A stretch of DNA of 64,000 nucleotides from Ovis canadensis (Eukaryota > Chordata > Mammalia > Artiodactyla > Bovidae): the NCBI RefSeq assembly GCF_042477335.2, contig NC_091255.1, positions 43,936,501-44,000,500 of the forward strand. Reading direction: 5' to 3'. Both the position numbers and the translations under genes were made by a program. Below are positions 50,088 to 61,517 of the stretch, one piece after another. Numbering within the stretch: the first letter of the stretch is position 1; every line of letters starts with the position of its first letter. Below the pieces are notes generated by a model, which searched no databases, was not told where the DNA came from, and saw nothing but the letters and a program-made list of their open reading frames with translations.

Positions 50088-53000
50088 CTAAGGAGAATAA
50101 TTACTAGTTACCACATGTTAAAGTGCAAGAAATTATGTTTAATGGATGAAACAAAGGAGAGCCACTAAAGACTTTTTCAGCCCGTTGCCCCTTGAAGCAG
50201 CTGATGACCCCAAATTATTTCCTCCTAAAAGCAACTGTAAAACTATAAAGGTACTTAACTCAAAAGCATCCCTTGGTTCAACTTTATTATGTTTCTAAGT
50301 TTTCAAAACAGTGCTTGTACCCAAGATTGCCATGCCTCAAAACATTCCTTCTCATATTTTGAAAAATATAGGAATATCTAGACCAAATCCCAAACTAGAT
50401 ATATTATTAACAGCCATTTCTGCTGTATTTTGTTACAACATTAGTTTGCAAAGCCCAACCAAACCATTCACACTTACTGAAACTCCCTTTATTTCATTTG
50501 AATCTCATAACTCTGTAAAATTTTTGTAACATTTTATGTAAGTGAGAGAAGCAAAAAGGCTAAAAGTGGCACACCCTTGGACACAGTACCACAGGGCAGA
50601 GCCAACACCAGAAACATTCCTTGCCCCACTCTTTGCACTTTCTGTTGTCACAGAGGACCTAATGGCAACTCCCTTGTCAGTGTCTTGGGTTAAATTTTAA
50701 GTAGCCTAGAGAAGTAACTAAGAAAGCATTCATCCAATGATAATTACCACCTAATTTAAACATTCAAGTTTTTCTAAAATTGTAATATGCCGAAAATATA
50801 TGTTTTAAACCCAAAGTAAGTGGCTTTGAGGAAAAGTGATTAACGCCCCTTAGAACTTACCTGCCAACTTGAATGCAGAAGTCGCCACGAATGGTGCCTG
50901 GCTTAGAATCTGCTGGGTTGGTCTCCCCAAGCATCACTCGTCCTGTCTTCACCACATTCAGGCCCTCCCAGACCTTGACAGTAGGAAAAAAGAAGTATAT
51001 TAGTTCTGCCATCAGGACCACTGAAAACATTGATCTCTACCTAATAGCACACACTGATCATCGCAAACACCGTTTTCCGACAACGCAAGCTACAATTCCA
51101 ATCAGATTCTTTGCAGCCGAAGAATGGAGCAGCTCTATACAGTGAGCAAAAAACAAGACCTGGAACTGACTGTGGTTCAGACCATGAGCTCCTTATTGCA
51201 AAATTCAAGCTTAAATTGAAGAAAGTAGGGAAAACCACTAGGCCATTCAGATACTACCTAAATCAAAACCGTTACTATTATATAGTGGAGATGACAAATA
51301 GAATCAAGGGGTTAGATCTGGTAGGGCGAGTTCCTGAAGATCTATGATCTGAGGTTTGTAACACTGTACAGGAGGCAGTGACCAAAACCATCCCAATGAA
51401 AAAGAAATGCATGAAGGCAAACAACCAGTCTGAGGAAGCCTTACAAATAGCTGAGAAAAGAGAAGTGAAAGATATACCCAACTGCATGCAGAGTTCTAGA
51501 GAATAGCAAGGAGAGAGAAGAAGGCCTTCTTAAATGAACAGAGGAAAAAATAGAATGGGAAAGACTAGAGATTTCTTCAAGAAAATTGGAGATACCCATT
51601 TTTCATGCAAGGAAGAGCATGATAAAGGACAGAAATGGTAAGGACCTAATGGAAGAAGAAATTACGAAGTGGCAAGAATACACAGAAGAACTACACAAAA
51701 AAGGTCTTGACCCGGATATCTACCATGGTGTGGTCACTCACCTAGAGCCAGACATCCTGAAGTGTGAAGTCTTAGTGGGCCTTAGGAAGCATTATTATGA
51801 GCAAAGTTAGTGGAGGTGATGGAATTCCAGCTGAGCTATTTAAAATCCTAAAAGATGGGGCTTCCTTGGTGGCTAGTGGTAAAGAATCCATGTGCCAACG
51901 CAGAAGACACAGGTTCAGTCCCTGATCTGGAAAGATTCCACATGCCATAGGCAGCTAAGCCTGTATGCCAAAACCACTGAGCCTGTGCTCTGGAGCATAG
52001 GAGCAGCAACCACTGAGCTCACGTGCTGAAGCCCAAGCGCTCTAGACCCACGCTCCGCAACAAGAGACACCACTGCAGTGAGAAGCCTGAGCACCACAAC
52101 TAAAGTAGCCCCTGCTTGCTGCGACTATAGAAAAGCCCTCGCAGCAAGAGACCTAGCAGAGCCAAAAATAAACTATTTTTTAAAAAGTCCTAAAAGATGA
52201 CGCTGTTAAAAGTGCTGCACTCTATATGCCAGCAAATCTGGAAAACTCAGCAATGGCCACAGAACTGGAAAAGGTCAGTTTTCATTCCTATCCCAAAGAA
52301 GGGCAATGCCAAAGAACATTCACACCTACTATGCAGTCAAGCTCACTTCACATACTAGCAAGGTAATGCTCAAAATCCTTCAAGTTATGCTTCAACAGTA
52401 CATGAACTGAGAACTTTCTATTGTACAAGCCGGGTTTAGAAAAGGCAGAGGAACCAGAGATCAAATTGCCAACATTTGCTGGATCATAGAGAAAGCAAGG
52501 GAATTCCATAAAACATCTGCTTCATTGACTACGCTAAAGCCTTTGACTTTGTGGATCACAACAAAGTGTGGAAAATTCTTAAAGAGATGGGAATACCAGA
52601 CCACTTTACCTGCCTCCTGAGAAACCTGTATGTGGGTCAAGAAGCAATAGTTAGAACCAGACATGGAACAACTGACTGGTTCCAAATTGGGAAAGGCACA
52701 CCACAAGGCACACCATATATTGTCACCCTGCTTGTTTAACTTATCATGTGAAATGCCAGGCTGGATGAATCAGAAGCTGTAATCAAGACTGCCGGATGGG
52801 GGAAAAAAAAGATTGACAGAGATCAATCAACCTCAGATATGCAGATGATACCACTCTAATGGCAGAAAGTGAAGAGGAAACAGAGTCTCTTGATGAGGGT
52901 GAAAGAGAGTGAAAAAGCTAGATTGAAACAACGTCAAAAAAACTTAACATCATGGCATCCAGTCTCATCACTTCATGGCAAAAAGAAGAGGAAAAAGTGG

Positions 53001-55410
53001 AAGCAGTGACAGATTTTATTTTCTTGAGCTCCAAAATCACTGCGGACAGTGACTGCAGCCATGAAATTAAAAGACACTTGCTCCTTGGAAGGAAAGCTAT
53101 GACAAACCTAGTTCAGTTCGGTCGTGTGTGACTCTTTAGACAGCCTATTAAAAAGCAGAGACATCACTTTGGCAACAAAGGTCCGTCTAGTCAAAGCTAT
53201 GGTTTTTACAGTAGTCATGTACAGATGTCAGGGTTGGACCATGGAGAAGACTTGAGTGCCGAAGAATCGATGCTTTCGAAACGTGATGCTAGAGAAGGCT
53301 CTTGCGAGTCTCTTGGACAGCAAGGAAATCAAACCAGTCAATCCTAAAGGAAATCAACCCTAAATATTCATTGGAAGGACATGCTGAAACTGTAATACTT
53401 CTGCTACTTGATGCGAAGAGCCAATTCATTGAAAAAGACCCTGATTCTGGGAAAGACTGAGAGCAGAAGGGGGTGACAGAGGATGAGATGGTTGGATGGC
53501 ATCCCCGACTCAGTGGACATTTTGCACAAACTCCGTGAGATGGTGAAGGACAGGGAAGCCTGGTGTGCTACGTTCCATGGGGTTGCAGAGTTGAATGCAA
53601 CTTCAACTGAACAACAGTAGCACAAATCAGTCAGACCGATCAGTGACCTGATTATCAACCAACCCCAGAAGTAATAGGGGCTGATATAAAATACTCCATA
53701 CTCCATCCCAAGTGGATACAGAGAAAAGGTCTGCCCAACTTGACTTCCTAGTTTGACTGAAAAAGATTAACAAGACTGAAGAATTCTTGTGCAGTCACAA
53801 ACTCTAAAAAAGTAATGATGAAAGGGTAAAGAAAAATGATGAGACTAGAACCGGATCAGTGGGAAGGGCATCACAGAAGACTGGCAGAGCAAGACATGGC
53901 AAAAGCGGACATGAAAGGGGCAAGTGTGTTCCAGGGAAAAGCAGAAGGAAGGTCACCGTCAGGGAACAGGAAGCAGGTCTTTCTCAACAATTTTATTGAC
54001 TGTATTATACCCCCTGCTTCTATTCACTTCATTTCCAATTAGATGTTAATGCCCCATTAAGAACTAGACCACTTCATTTCTAGCACAGGATTAAAAGAAC
54101 TTTTTGTTATGTCTGATACTCGCTTCCTTTTTCCTCTCAAGCTCCCAGTTGCTTTGTAAACTAACCACAAGCAGGCTGCATTTGTAAAACAAGGAATTTG
54201 GGGTATCTGGAGATGATGTCTGAAAAGGGGAATGAAGACACTGAACAAACCCTATCAGCTTTATTCTTCTCCTTGGTTCCACCTCTTCCACCACGAGAAA
54301 CTTACCATGGCCACGACTGGCCCTGAGTTCATATACTTCACCAGGCCGGGAAAGAAGGGGCGGTCTTTCAGGTCAATGTAGTGCTGCTTCAGGAGTTCCT
54401 CAGAGGCCTTGGCATTGAAGAGAAGGTACCAATTAGGAATTAAACTCCTCAGACGTCCTCCCTACCCCAGTAACTTGGTAGGTTCTCTAAAAGTCTGGTT
54501 ATGTATTTAAGTTCACGTTCATAAGATGTGTTTTTTTAAAAATCCCATCTAAACCATGAAACTGACAGTTTATTAGCAGAAAGATTCTTCTGATCATGAA
54601 CACACACTATCATGTCAATGACCTTGTAATACAGAAGGTGGTTATGGAGTTAAGTGTTGGCTGCAATCAAAGGAACTATTCCAAACTATTCCAAAATCCT
54701 CTGGCCCTTTCATAATGCCCTTTTAAACATTTCTGATGTTAACTGAAAGATCTCTTCACTGAGAAGCTTGGTTTAAAATTCAGTTCTTAGACATGTATCC
54801 CTTGAGGTCCAGATTTGTGTCCCAAATTTAATGTGGAAAATAAAGTCCTATGCCAAAGGGAGCCTGCAGATAAGGGGAGAGGAAGGGAAGCCCCATCTAA
54901 AACCTCAATCATTTCAGAGCTGCAAAACTGAAGCACAAAGGGATTGCAGCCTCCATCCTGTGCCTGGGTGGACCCGCGTGGGCCCGGGACACAAGCCTTC
55001 TCCACTCCCTGCTGCCCTCCTGCGGCCCACAGCCCCATCGCAACCTGAGTCACTTTACCTCCGCTTAACCTTCCAAGGGTGCCCGCCCACACCCTGCCCC
55101 CGGGGCCTGGGGAAGGGTCAGCGGGCCCCAGGCGCCCTGGAGAGGGAGGGGAAAAGAAGTTCTCGCGGGCCCTAAATCAGCCAGATTTTCCGACTCGGAA
55201 AAGGACGCGCGGATCGGCGCTGCGGGGAAGGAAAACCACCCGTGGCCATGCCGCAGCCAGGGGAAAGGGAGCGGGGCGCATCACCTGAAGGAACTTCATG
55301 GCGACAAGGCGGAATCCCTTCTGCTCGAAGCGCTTGATGACCTCGCCCACCAGGCCGCGCTGCACGCCGTCGGGCTTGATAGCAATAAAGGTGCGCTCCG
55401 CGTGGGCCAT
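49970..55410 (-). CDS. NME2: NME2, nucleoside diphosphate kinase B
   Basis: Joining, on the - strand, 55410-55285, 54407-54306, 50973-50861 and 50087-49970 gives 459 nt: 152 residues plus stop, the normal length. It swaps the gamma phosphate between NTPs and NDPs through a phosphohistidine; NME2 is also reported as a histidine kinase and a MYC-promoter binding factor. The active residues are all present: K12, Y52, F60, R88, T94, R105, N115, H118 (NIIHGSD) and E129. R34, N69 and K135, the positions named for DNA binding in NME2, mark it as NME2 rather than NME1. Exon sizes (126 coding, 102, 113, 118 coding) follow the family. Several residues differ from the mammalian NME2 I remember (see findings). 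MBTD1 lies tail-to-tail and NME1 upstream on the same strand. Confidence 0.97.
50088..50860 (-). other. NME2: NME2 intron between exons 4 and 5
   Basis: 773 nt, no recognised repeat or gene. Confidence 0.7.
50861..50973 (-). CDS. NME2: NME2 exon 4
   Basis: 113 nt with acceptor GTCAAG and donor gtaagt. Encodes [20 protein letters not shown] and [18 protein letters not shown], with R88, T94 and R105 of the nucleotide site. Confidence 0.97.
51045..53617 (+). mobile_element. BovB LINE in NME2 intron 3, split by a SINE
   Basis: Degenerate BovB running antisense to NME2, from the endonuclease end (TTCTTTGCAGCCGAAGAATG near 51107) through linker and RT to the tail near 53600. It is interrupted at 51858-52187 by a CHR SINE. 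A 26-bp insertion resembling the Bov-tA/BovB tail sits at about 53111-53137. Many frameshifts and stops. Confidence 0.9.
51858..52187 (+). mobile_element. CHR-type SINE inserted into BovB
   Basis: GGGGCTTCCTTGGTGGCTAG head and CCCTCGCAGCAAGAGACC end. TCCTAAAAGATG at 51846-51857 and 52188-52199 is the target-site duplication, and the BovB sequence resumes exactly after it. Confidence 0.95.
53618..54305 (-). other. NME2: NME2 intron 3, unique part
   Basis: No recognised gene. Holds short antisense open frames only. Confidence 0.5.
54306..54407 (-). CDS. NME2: NME2 exon 3
   Basis: 102 nt with acceptor GCCAAG and donor gtaagt. Encodes [19 protein letters not shown] then [15 protein letters not shown], including Y52, F60 and N69. 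Confidence 0.97.
54408..55284 (-). other. NME2: NME2 intron 2
   Basis: 54408-54950 is unique AT-balanced sequence. From about 54960 it becomes CpG-rich and joins the promoter island. Open frames on both strands here are composition artefacts. Confidence 0.6.
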
Positions 55411-55414
55411 GGTC
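55285..55414 (-). CDS. NME2: NME2 exon 2, start codon exon
   Basis: Acceptor CGCCCACAG then GACC and ATG at 55410-55408; donor gtgatg. Encodes [42 protein letters not shown], with K12 and R34. The start sits 4 nt inside the exon and matches the family N-terminus. Confidence 0.97.
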
Positions 55415-55798
55415 CTGTGGGCGGCAGGTGAAATCAGAAACCGGTGTCCGCGCCCACACAGGCCTCGAGGGGCTCAGACGCCGGCCGGGAGGCCACGTGG
55501 CGCCCGCGCCTGCCCGCCCCAGCCCGCAGCCCGCCCGCCGCAACGTGACCTTCTAGAAGCCAAGCCCTACCCGCACCCAGCCGCCGCCCCTCGGCCGTCC
55601 AGAGCTGCCGCGGAGGACACGCGGCCGAATCTTGGGATAAAGCCAGGCCTGCGGGACCCAGCGGACGCCTGTGGGACCCAGGGGACGCTTGCGGGACGCA
55701 GGGGACGCCTGCGGCCCGGGACCCGCTTGACGCGGCGCGAGCGGGGAGGTGCCGCAGAGCGAGAAAGGGAGCGGAGCCGCAGCCTTACCGGTAAGGGG

Positions 55799-55900
55799 GT
55801 GAGCGCGGGTGCGGGTAGCGATGACGGCCAGAGCCCAGACCGGAGCCGAGAGCTGAGCAACTGACTTGGCTGGGAGCCCGCGGAGGAGGGGCCGGCAGTA
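55799..55900 (-). other. NME2: NME2 non-coding exon 1 (inferred)
   Basis: Strong donor CCG|gtaagg at 55799/55798 on the - strand inside the CpG island, 385 nt before the exon 2 acceptor. No ATG is seen in it on the - strand. The 5' limit is a guess. Confidence 0.55.
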
Positions 55901-56000
55901 GCCACACCCCGGACGACCCGCCGCCCAACCCGCGAGGCCGGACGCGTTCGCGGCTGCTCTGACCAGCCCGGAGCTTAAGGAAGAAGCTGGCTAGGGCTTC

Positions 56001-56825
56001 AGAAGGGGCAGGAAGTGATTTTTTTTTTTTTTTGCTACCTGGATGATCCGCTAGTAGAACTGCGCGCGTCCAGTCCAGCTCCTGTCTTCAGTATCTCCTA
56101 GTACTCACATATCTCTAGGTTTTGCTGCTGCTAAGTCGCTTCAGTCGTGTCCTACTCTGTGCGAGTCACCCCCATTCACCGAGAACCCAGAGCTGCTTTC
56201 TCTCCTCCCCGTTTAGCACAAGCTCTTATCCTGCGTGTGAAATCGGTTCCCCTTCCCTCCCTTCAAGCAAGTTGAGCCCTGCTTCAAGCCCTCCGCCTCC
56301 CAATGCGCCTCAACCGCACTTCTCCCCGCAAGGAGCCTCCGTCAGCATCCTCTTCAAACACCATCTGACCCTCCGTCCTGCTTTGATTACTGCCTCTGCC
56401 TGGAGGATGGCTGCTGCTGCTGCTGCTAAGTCACTTAAGTCGTGTCCGACTCTGCGACCCCATAGACGGCAGCCCGCCAGGCTCCCCCGTCCCTGGGATT
56501 CTCCAGGCAAGAACACTGGAGTGGGTTGCCATTTCCTTCTCCAGTGCATAAAAGTGAAAGTGAAGTCGCTCAGTCGTGTCCGACTCTTCACAGCCTCACG
56601 GACTGCAGCCCACCAGGCTCCTCTGTCCATGGGATTTTCCAGGCAAGAGTACCGGAGTGGGTTGCCATTGCCTTCTCCCCTGGAGGATGGCATCCAAGGC
56701 TAATTTAACAAAATGCCCTATGCCCTGTTCCTTCCTGCCTGTCTCTCCACCAACCTTCCCAGCCCAGTTTAGCTTCCCTGATGCTGTTATGGAGTCCAAG
56801 CTCGCTTTGCTTGCCACACGACAGG
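56001..56825. other. NME1-NME2 spacer: T run and Bov-tA copies
   Basis: A T run (56018-56033), a short Bov-tA piece (56121-56168, - strand) and a Bov-tA dimer (56411-56678). Nothing else recognised. Confidence 0.6.
56411..56678 (-). mobile_element. Bov-tA SINE dimer with target-site duplication
   Basis: Two reverse units (about 56411-56548 and 56549-56678), each with the TCGTGTCCGACTCT and GGGTTGCCATT...CCTTCTCC blocks. CCTGGAGGATGG flanks the pair at 56399-56410 and 56679-56690, so the dimer inserted as one unit. Confidence 0.93.
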
Positions 56826-58255
56826 CCAAGAGGAGGTGTTGAGGCAGGAAAAACCGCTTTATTCAGAAAGCAGCTGACAGAGAGGATGGCAGGCTAGCGC
56901 TTCAAAATAACCATCTTATGGACGCCAGGTTCTTTTACAGATCAGAGAGAAAGAAGCAATGAGGAACTAAAATTAAAAAAACAGACTAGAGAGGGAGAGG
57001 CGGTGAGGAAGTAAAGCGAAAGGGTCTTCAGTTTTGCATAACATCTCCAAGGGAATGGTCAGCCTTTGGATGGGGTGTGTTAATCTCTATTCACAGTTGG
57101 GCAGGAACAAACTGTCTCGCCAAGAGCTGAACAAAGGCACTTTCCTGTCAAGCAGAGGGGCAGGATCCTCCAGGGAGGCCATTAAGTATGATTATAATAA
57201 TAAAGCAATGAAAATCAAGTCAAAAAACAATTTTGAACACGGAGTCAGAATTGGCTTCTTCCCTGCAGCATTCCTTGGAGAAGGAAATGGCAACCCATTC
57301 CAGTACTCTTGCCTGGAAAATCCCATGGATGGAGGAGCTTGGTAGGCTACAGTCCATGGGGTCGTGAAGAGTCAGACAAGAGACTTAGCAGCAGTAGCAG
57401 CAGCTACAACCAGCTACAACATTCCCACCCTGAGATGATGGTCTCTTCTGCCCCAGCACTATTATGTGGCCAGGTTATACAGTTCAGTCTGAGACACACC
57501 CTTGATAAGATTCTAGACTCTCTCACAGAAATCAGGCCTGTCGTACATTTGCAGACAATCTCTATCTCCTCTCTGTCTGGCAAACCACTAGCTTTGGTGG
57601 TGACCAGCTTCCCCACCCCCTCCACCTCTCCTGCAGTGCTTACAGCCTGAGATGGGCAAACACACTCTCTGCCCAGGGTGGTGAGCTAACCATAGAAACT
57701 GTGTGTCACCACCCTAGGAGCCCTGGCACTGCACTGATAACCTGTGTTAGATGATTTGACAGTCCAGGCCTCTATTACACTTTGCTGGCTTTCCAAACTT
57801 CTAGTTGCAGAGCATTAAACCACAGTACCCTGGCAGTCTTCATCCTGGAGCAGGAACACCCAGTGTTCCCTTGGGCCCCAATCTGCAGCACACTTTTATT
57901 TGAGTTTCCTTTCCAGAGTTATCAAGTGTCAATTGTGCGAAAGAGTGGGAATTTCACGAATATTTCTCCGCAAAGCTGTTTGCTGCTTGGTCTGGTCACT
58001 AATATCACCTTGTGGTTATAGTCAGTAGCAGCCCTCTGCCTTTCAACTCTCCTTTTCTTCCTGGGAAGACTGGAGAAGGTATAAACAAAAAGAGAAGGGG
58101 GCAGAGCACAATCCTTAAAAGATAACAGAGCCTTGAAAAAACCTGGATATAACAAAAACTAGTTAGAACTGACTAGGCCCAAAATGGTGAAAGATTCATC
58201 TTCACTAGACCTTGAGCCTCGGTATACTCTCATTGTAATGCGCTAGCATGCTAAA
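56826..58255 (-). mobile_element. Probable LTR-retrotransposon remnant
   Basis: A - strand poly(A)-type signal (TTTATT at 56858-56863), long non-coding moderately GC-rich sequence and a neighbouring clear LTR suggest endogenous-retrovirus remains. I cannot name the family. A Bov-tA is inserted at 57273-57405. Confidence 0.35.
57273..57405 (+). mobile_element. Bov-tA SINE
   Basis: TTGGAGAAGGAAATGGCAAC head, GGGGTCGTGAAGAGTCAGAC end, then a short CAG-rich tail. Confidence 0.9.
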
Positions 58256-58257
58256 TT

Positions 58258-58741
58258 GTTAGGGGAAGCACACTGATTGAAACCTTCCACCCTGGCCATG
58301 CACCATAGTAACCATTTGCATGAGTTGTTTTACAACAGGAGGTCCTAGTAAGGAACATGGAACTAATAAGCCTCCACCAACCAGAAGAGTTCGGGAAAAG
58401 TCAAAAGGAGACACCACAGGTCCGACCACCTCCCCAAATCCTTCTCTCTAGCATCCATCTTGGCTGAACAAGGAGTGCACCACCAGGAAGGACTCTGAGT
58501 CTGAATGATTGGCTAAAGACAACCCGGAAACTAATCCCATCACCATAAAACCCGAGACTGCAAGCCACGTGGGAGAGCAGTTCTTCTGGGTTCCCTTACC
58601 CTGCTGCTCTCCACCCGGGTGCCCTTTCCCAATAAAATCTCTTGCTTTGTCAGGACGTGTGTCTTGTCAGACAATTCATTTCCGAGTGTTAGACAAGAGC
58701 TCAGTTTCGGGCTCTGGAAGGGGTCCCCCTTCCTACAACAA
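58258..58741 (+). mobile_element. Solo LTR of an endogenous retrovirus
   Basis: Starts TGTTAGGGG and ends CCTACAACA. It has AATAAA at 58631-58636 followed by the R/U5-like CTTGCTTTGTCAGGACGTGT and CAATTCATTTCCGAGTGTTA. No primer-binding site or gag-like frame follows, so this looks like a solo LTR left by recombination. Non-coding. Confidence 0.65.
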
Positions 58742-59114
58742 ATGGCACAAACACAGGCATCATGACAGTTCCAAGGCCGAGACTGAAAGGCCAAAAAGCG
58801 GGCAGTGGTCCGAATCATGGAAATCCCCCCCTTCTCCAAAGTGATTAGAATACTGCTTCTACTCTTCAGCCTATGAACATACCCAGTCCATAAAAACTAC
58901 CCGCCCCACATCTCAGGGCTACTTTGCCTCCTGAGACAGACTACCTATGGAACTGTAACCAACCAGGCCCCCATGGGGCCTTCTGGGACCGTCCTTCCCC
59001 CAGTATCCTCTACTTTAGCTCCTCTCTGAAGCATTGAGATAATAGTACCTGATGCACATTCCTGAGTAGTTTTACACATGTGAAAGCCCCTACTAAATGG
59101 AAGATATTTAACTA
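58742..59114. other. Spacer between LTR remnants
   Basis: Possibly part of a further LTR around 58860-59030 (CAGTCCATAAAAACTACCCG). Not resolved. Confidence 0.3.
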
Positions 59115-59447
59115 TTTGATGACCAAGGACACATAGCCCCCAGGTCTCCTAGAGCCTAAGGAATATGTTAACTCCAGTGATACCACCCTGTTACCTCACA
59201 GTCAACCAATTAGAGAATTGTGCACAAGCTGATCACACACCCTACAATCCCACTCCCTCACCTGACCTTTAAAAATGCTTTGCTGAAACCTGGGAAATGG
59301 GGCAGGGGGCGGGGAGGGGTTCAGGGGCATGAGCCACCCATCTCCTTGCATGGCCCTGCAGTAAGTCTTTCTCTGCTCCAAACTCCAACATTTAGGTATT
59401 GTTTGGCCTAATTGCGCATCAGGCACATGAACACAAGTTCAGTAACA
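59115..59447 (+). mobile_element. LTR-like element
   Basis: TGACCTTTAAAAATGCTTTG (TATA-like), then CTTTCTCTGCTCCAAACTCC, ATTGTTTGGCCTAATTGCGC and the end TTCAGTAACA follow the U3-R-U5 order of a ruminant LTR. Family not named. Confidence 0.5.
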
Positions 59448-59639
59448 GAATGTGTATCTCTCAGTAAAACTGCTTTCACTTTACTATGGCTTGCTCTTAA
59501 ATTCTTTCCTGCACGAAGCCAAGGACCTTCACTTGGTGGCCCATCCCAAGACCTAGGACAAGGCCATCCTCTTGTGCCCCATTTTCCTGCAACATATTGA
59601 GGAAGAAAGTGGTCTTCTTGTAGCCACGCGTTCCAGGAA

Positions 59640-60165
59640 ACAAACTCATCCAGAAGGACAATGCAGATAGTGGAGTGCAGTTTATTACACCGGTGGGCCC
59701 AAGGCAGTCTCCTCTTAGCCAAGGACCCCGACCAGTTTTTGTGAAAACCTTACATACCCTAAGTGTGCATGCCCAAACCCATCTCCCCAAATTTTCTGAA
59801 ACTAGTCTGAACAAAGGAAAAGAAAGATACAATCAAAGTTAACCCGTGATTCATATGCCTTCAGCCTAAGTAGTTAACAGTGGACAATTATAAATAGGCC
59901 TGTGGTCATACCCCAATAAGCATAATAGAATTTATGATTCTATTTGGTTTTACAGATAATTAGGGTATTTCAGGCGAGGGAGAGTCTAAGTAGGAGCCCT
60001 GGGGCCCTTCCATCCAGGGGGTCTGGTTTTCCAGTTGGTATGTCATTTCCATAGATACTGGGCATAGAGCTTAAAGTCCAGAGTCTGGCCCAGGATGGAG
60101 TCCTGCTTTCAAGATGGAGCCTGTTCTGTTTCCTCCTTCATTCTCTAACTCCCCACTTTTCCTTT
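59640..60165 (-). mobile_element. LTR-like element
   Basis: On the - strand it carries AATAAA (TTTATT at 59681-59686) shortly before the R/U5 side (CACTCCACTATCTGCATTGT). Internal TATAAAT-type sequence on both strands. Family not named. Confidence 0.45.
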
Positions 60166-60477
60166 GATATTAAAAGAACCCACTTAGTTCTCAGGGAAGA
60201 GCCCTCTTGCCTGCCCATTGGTACCCTTCACAAGCATCCCATATTAATAAATCTTGCTGAATTCCTTCTGTGCTGAGATATAAAGAACCTGAGCTTCATT
60301 AAGTCCTGAGATGAGATATGCAGTTTCACAACCCTCCTGTCTTACTACACATTCATTCCCCCAAAGTCCTGATACTCTCTCTCGCCCCCCACCCACCCCA
60401 CCATTCTTTGCCTGAAATAGAAATACATCTAGTCCTCAGTTGCTCCAAAAGAAGGTGGCCCCCAATGGAATAAATCC

Positions 60478-60568
60478 TTTCGCAATGTATATTGTTTGTA
60501 TACTTAAATCATGTTGTACACTTTAAATATCTTACAATTTTGTCAACTATACCTCAATAAAACTGATG
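60478..60568 (+). mobile_element. L1 LINE 3' end fragment
   Basis: TTGTACACTTTAAATATCTT and TCAACTATACCTCAATAAAA, the terminal bases of an old L1. Confidence 0.7.
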
Positions 60569-60879
60569 GGTGGGCAGAGGGAGGGCGGAATCCAAGTAGG
60601 TATGGCACATAGAGGTGACGATAGTCGTAAAGCTCTAATCCTTGAGGTGGTCCAGGGATTCAGTCCCCTCCATCCAATCCAAGACAGATGTTGCCACCCC
60701 TATATCTAGCTTCCAGGAAGTCGGGAAGTAGGATTACCTCTTCTTTTGCAAAGCACAACCTTAAATTTACCACCTTCACTTTTTCACATCTCTTTGGCCA
60801 GAACTTAGTCCTGTGGCTCTATCTACCTGCAAGCTAATAAAATCAAGCTAATTAATATAGCCATAGCTTCCCATAGTTA

Positions 60880-61010
60880 CATTTCCTCCCTCCTTCCCTC
60901 TCTCTTGTGGTGAGAACACAGATCTACCCAATCTAGCAAATTTGAAGTATACAATACAGTACTGTTAATTGCAATCACAGTGATCAACATTAGATTTCCA
61001 GTTTGAATTT
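60880..61010 (-). mobile_element. L1 LINE 3' region fragment
   Basis: Matches in reverse the same L1 3' region seen at 8560-8640 (GAGAACACAGATCTAC, AAATTTGAAGTATACAATA). Confidence 0.65.
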
Positions 61011-61517
61011 ATAATTTCCATACAAATACATCTTGTCTCTGTTAAAGCACCCAAATCAATATCCTAACAAATCAAAACTCTTTACAAAATAACTCCTGCA
61101 TGTTTTAAGGTCATCTCAGAAATCCAGGCCCACTATCCACATAGCTTTTCTGTTTTGGAGTAGTTACAACTTCTCACACTCGCCCAAACACTGAATCCCT
61201 GAGAGCTTCTCAAGAGCAAGAAAGATATTAATATCTTTTATTTCCAGGGAATCCTTGATGTATATAGTACAGTTTGGGCAACTGAGCAGATCCCTGGCAG
61301 ACAGCTGTTTGACTGGCTCAGTGCCAAGAATGGACAGAATGCAGGGGGAAGAGGGACAGGCATAAAAATATGTGTGTATGTGTGATCTCTCAGGCCAATA
61401 TAAATAATTTATATGGTATTTACACTCTATTAGATTAGCCAAGTACCTAAAAAAAGAATACAGAGCAATACAACAAAACAAAAGTAACTCAATGACTCTT
61501 TCCTTGAGATGAAACAT

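Larger units (their letters stand above)
54960..56000. promoter_or_regulatory. NME2: NME2 CpG island promoter
   Basis: Sharp rise in G+C and CpG compared with all flanking sequence, covering NME2 exons 1 and 2. The start of transcription probably lies near 55885-55900, upstream of the non-coding exon. Confidence 0.8.
60166..61230. other. NME1-NME2 spacer with L1 pieces
   Basis: An L1 3' end on + (60478-60568, ending CTATACCTCAATAAAACTG) and an L1 3' region on - (60880-61010, GTGGTGAGAACACAGATCTA). The rest is not recognised. Confidence 0.55.

Noticed and set aside
55298-55864. 188-codon + strand frame over the NME2 promoter
   Set aside because: GC-rich CpG island gives long chance frames; it is antisense to NME2 exon 2 and has no recognisable domain.
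55567-55905. 112-codon - strand frame upstream of NME2
   Set aside because: No ATG start and composition typical of a CpG island; it crosses the exon 1 donor.
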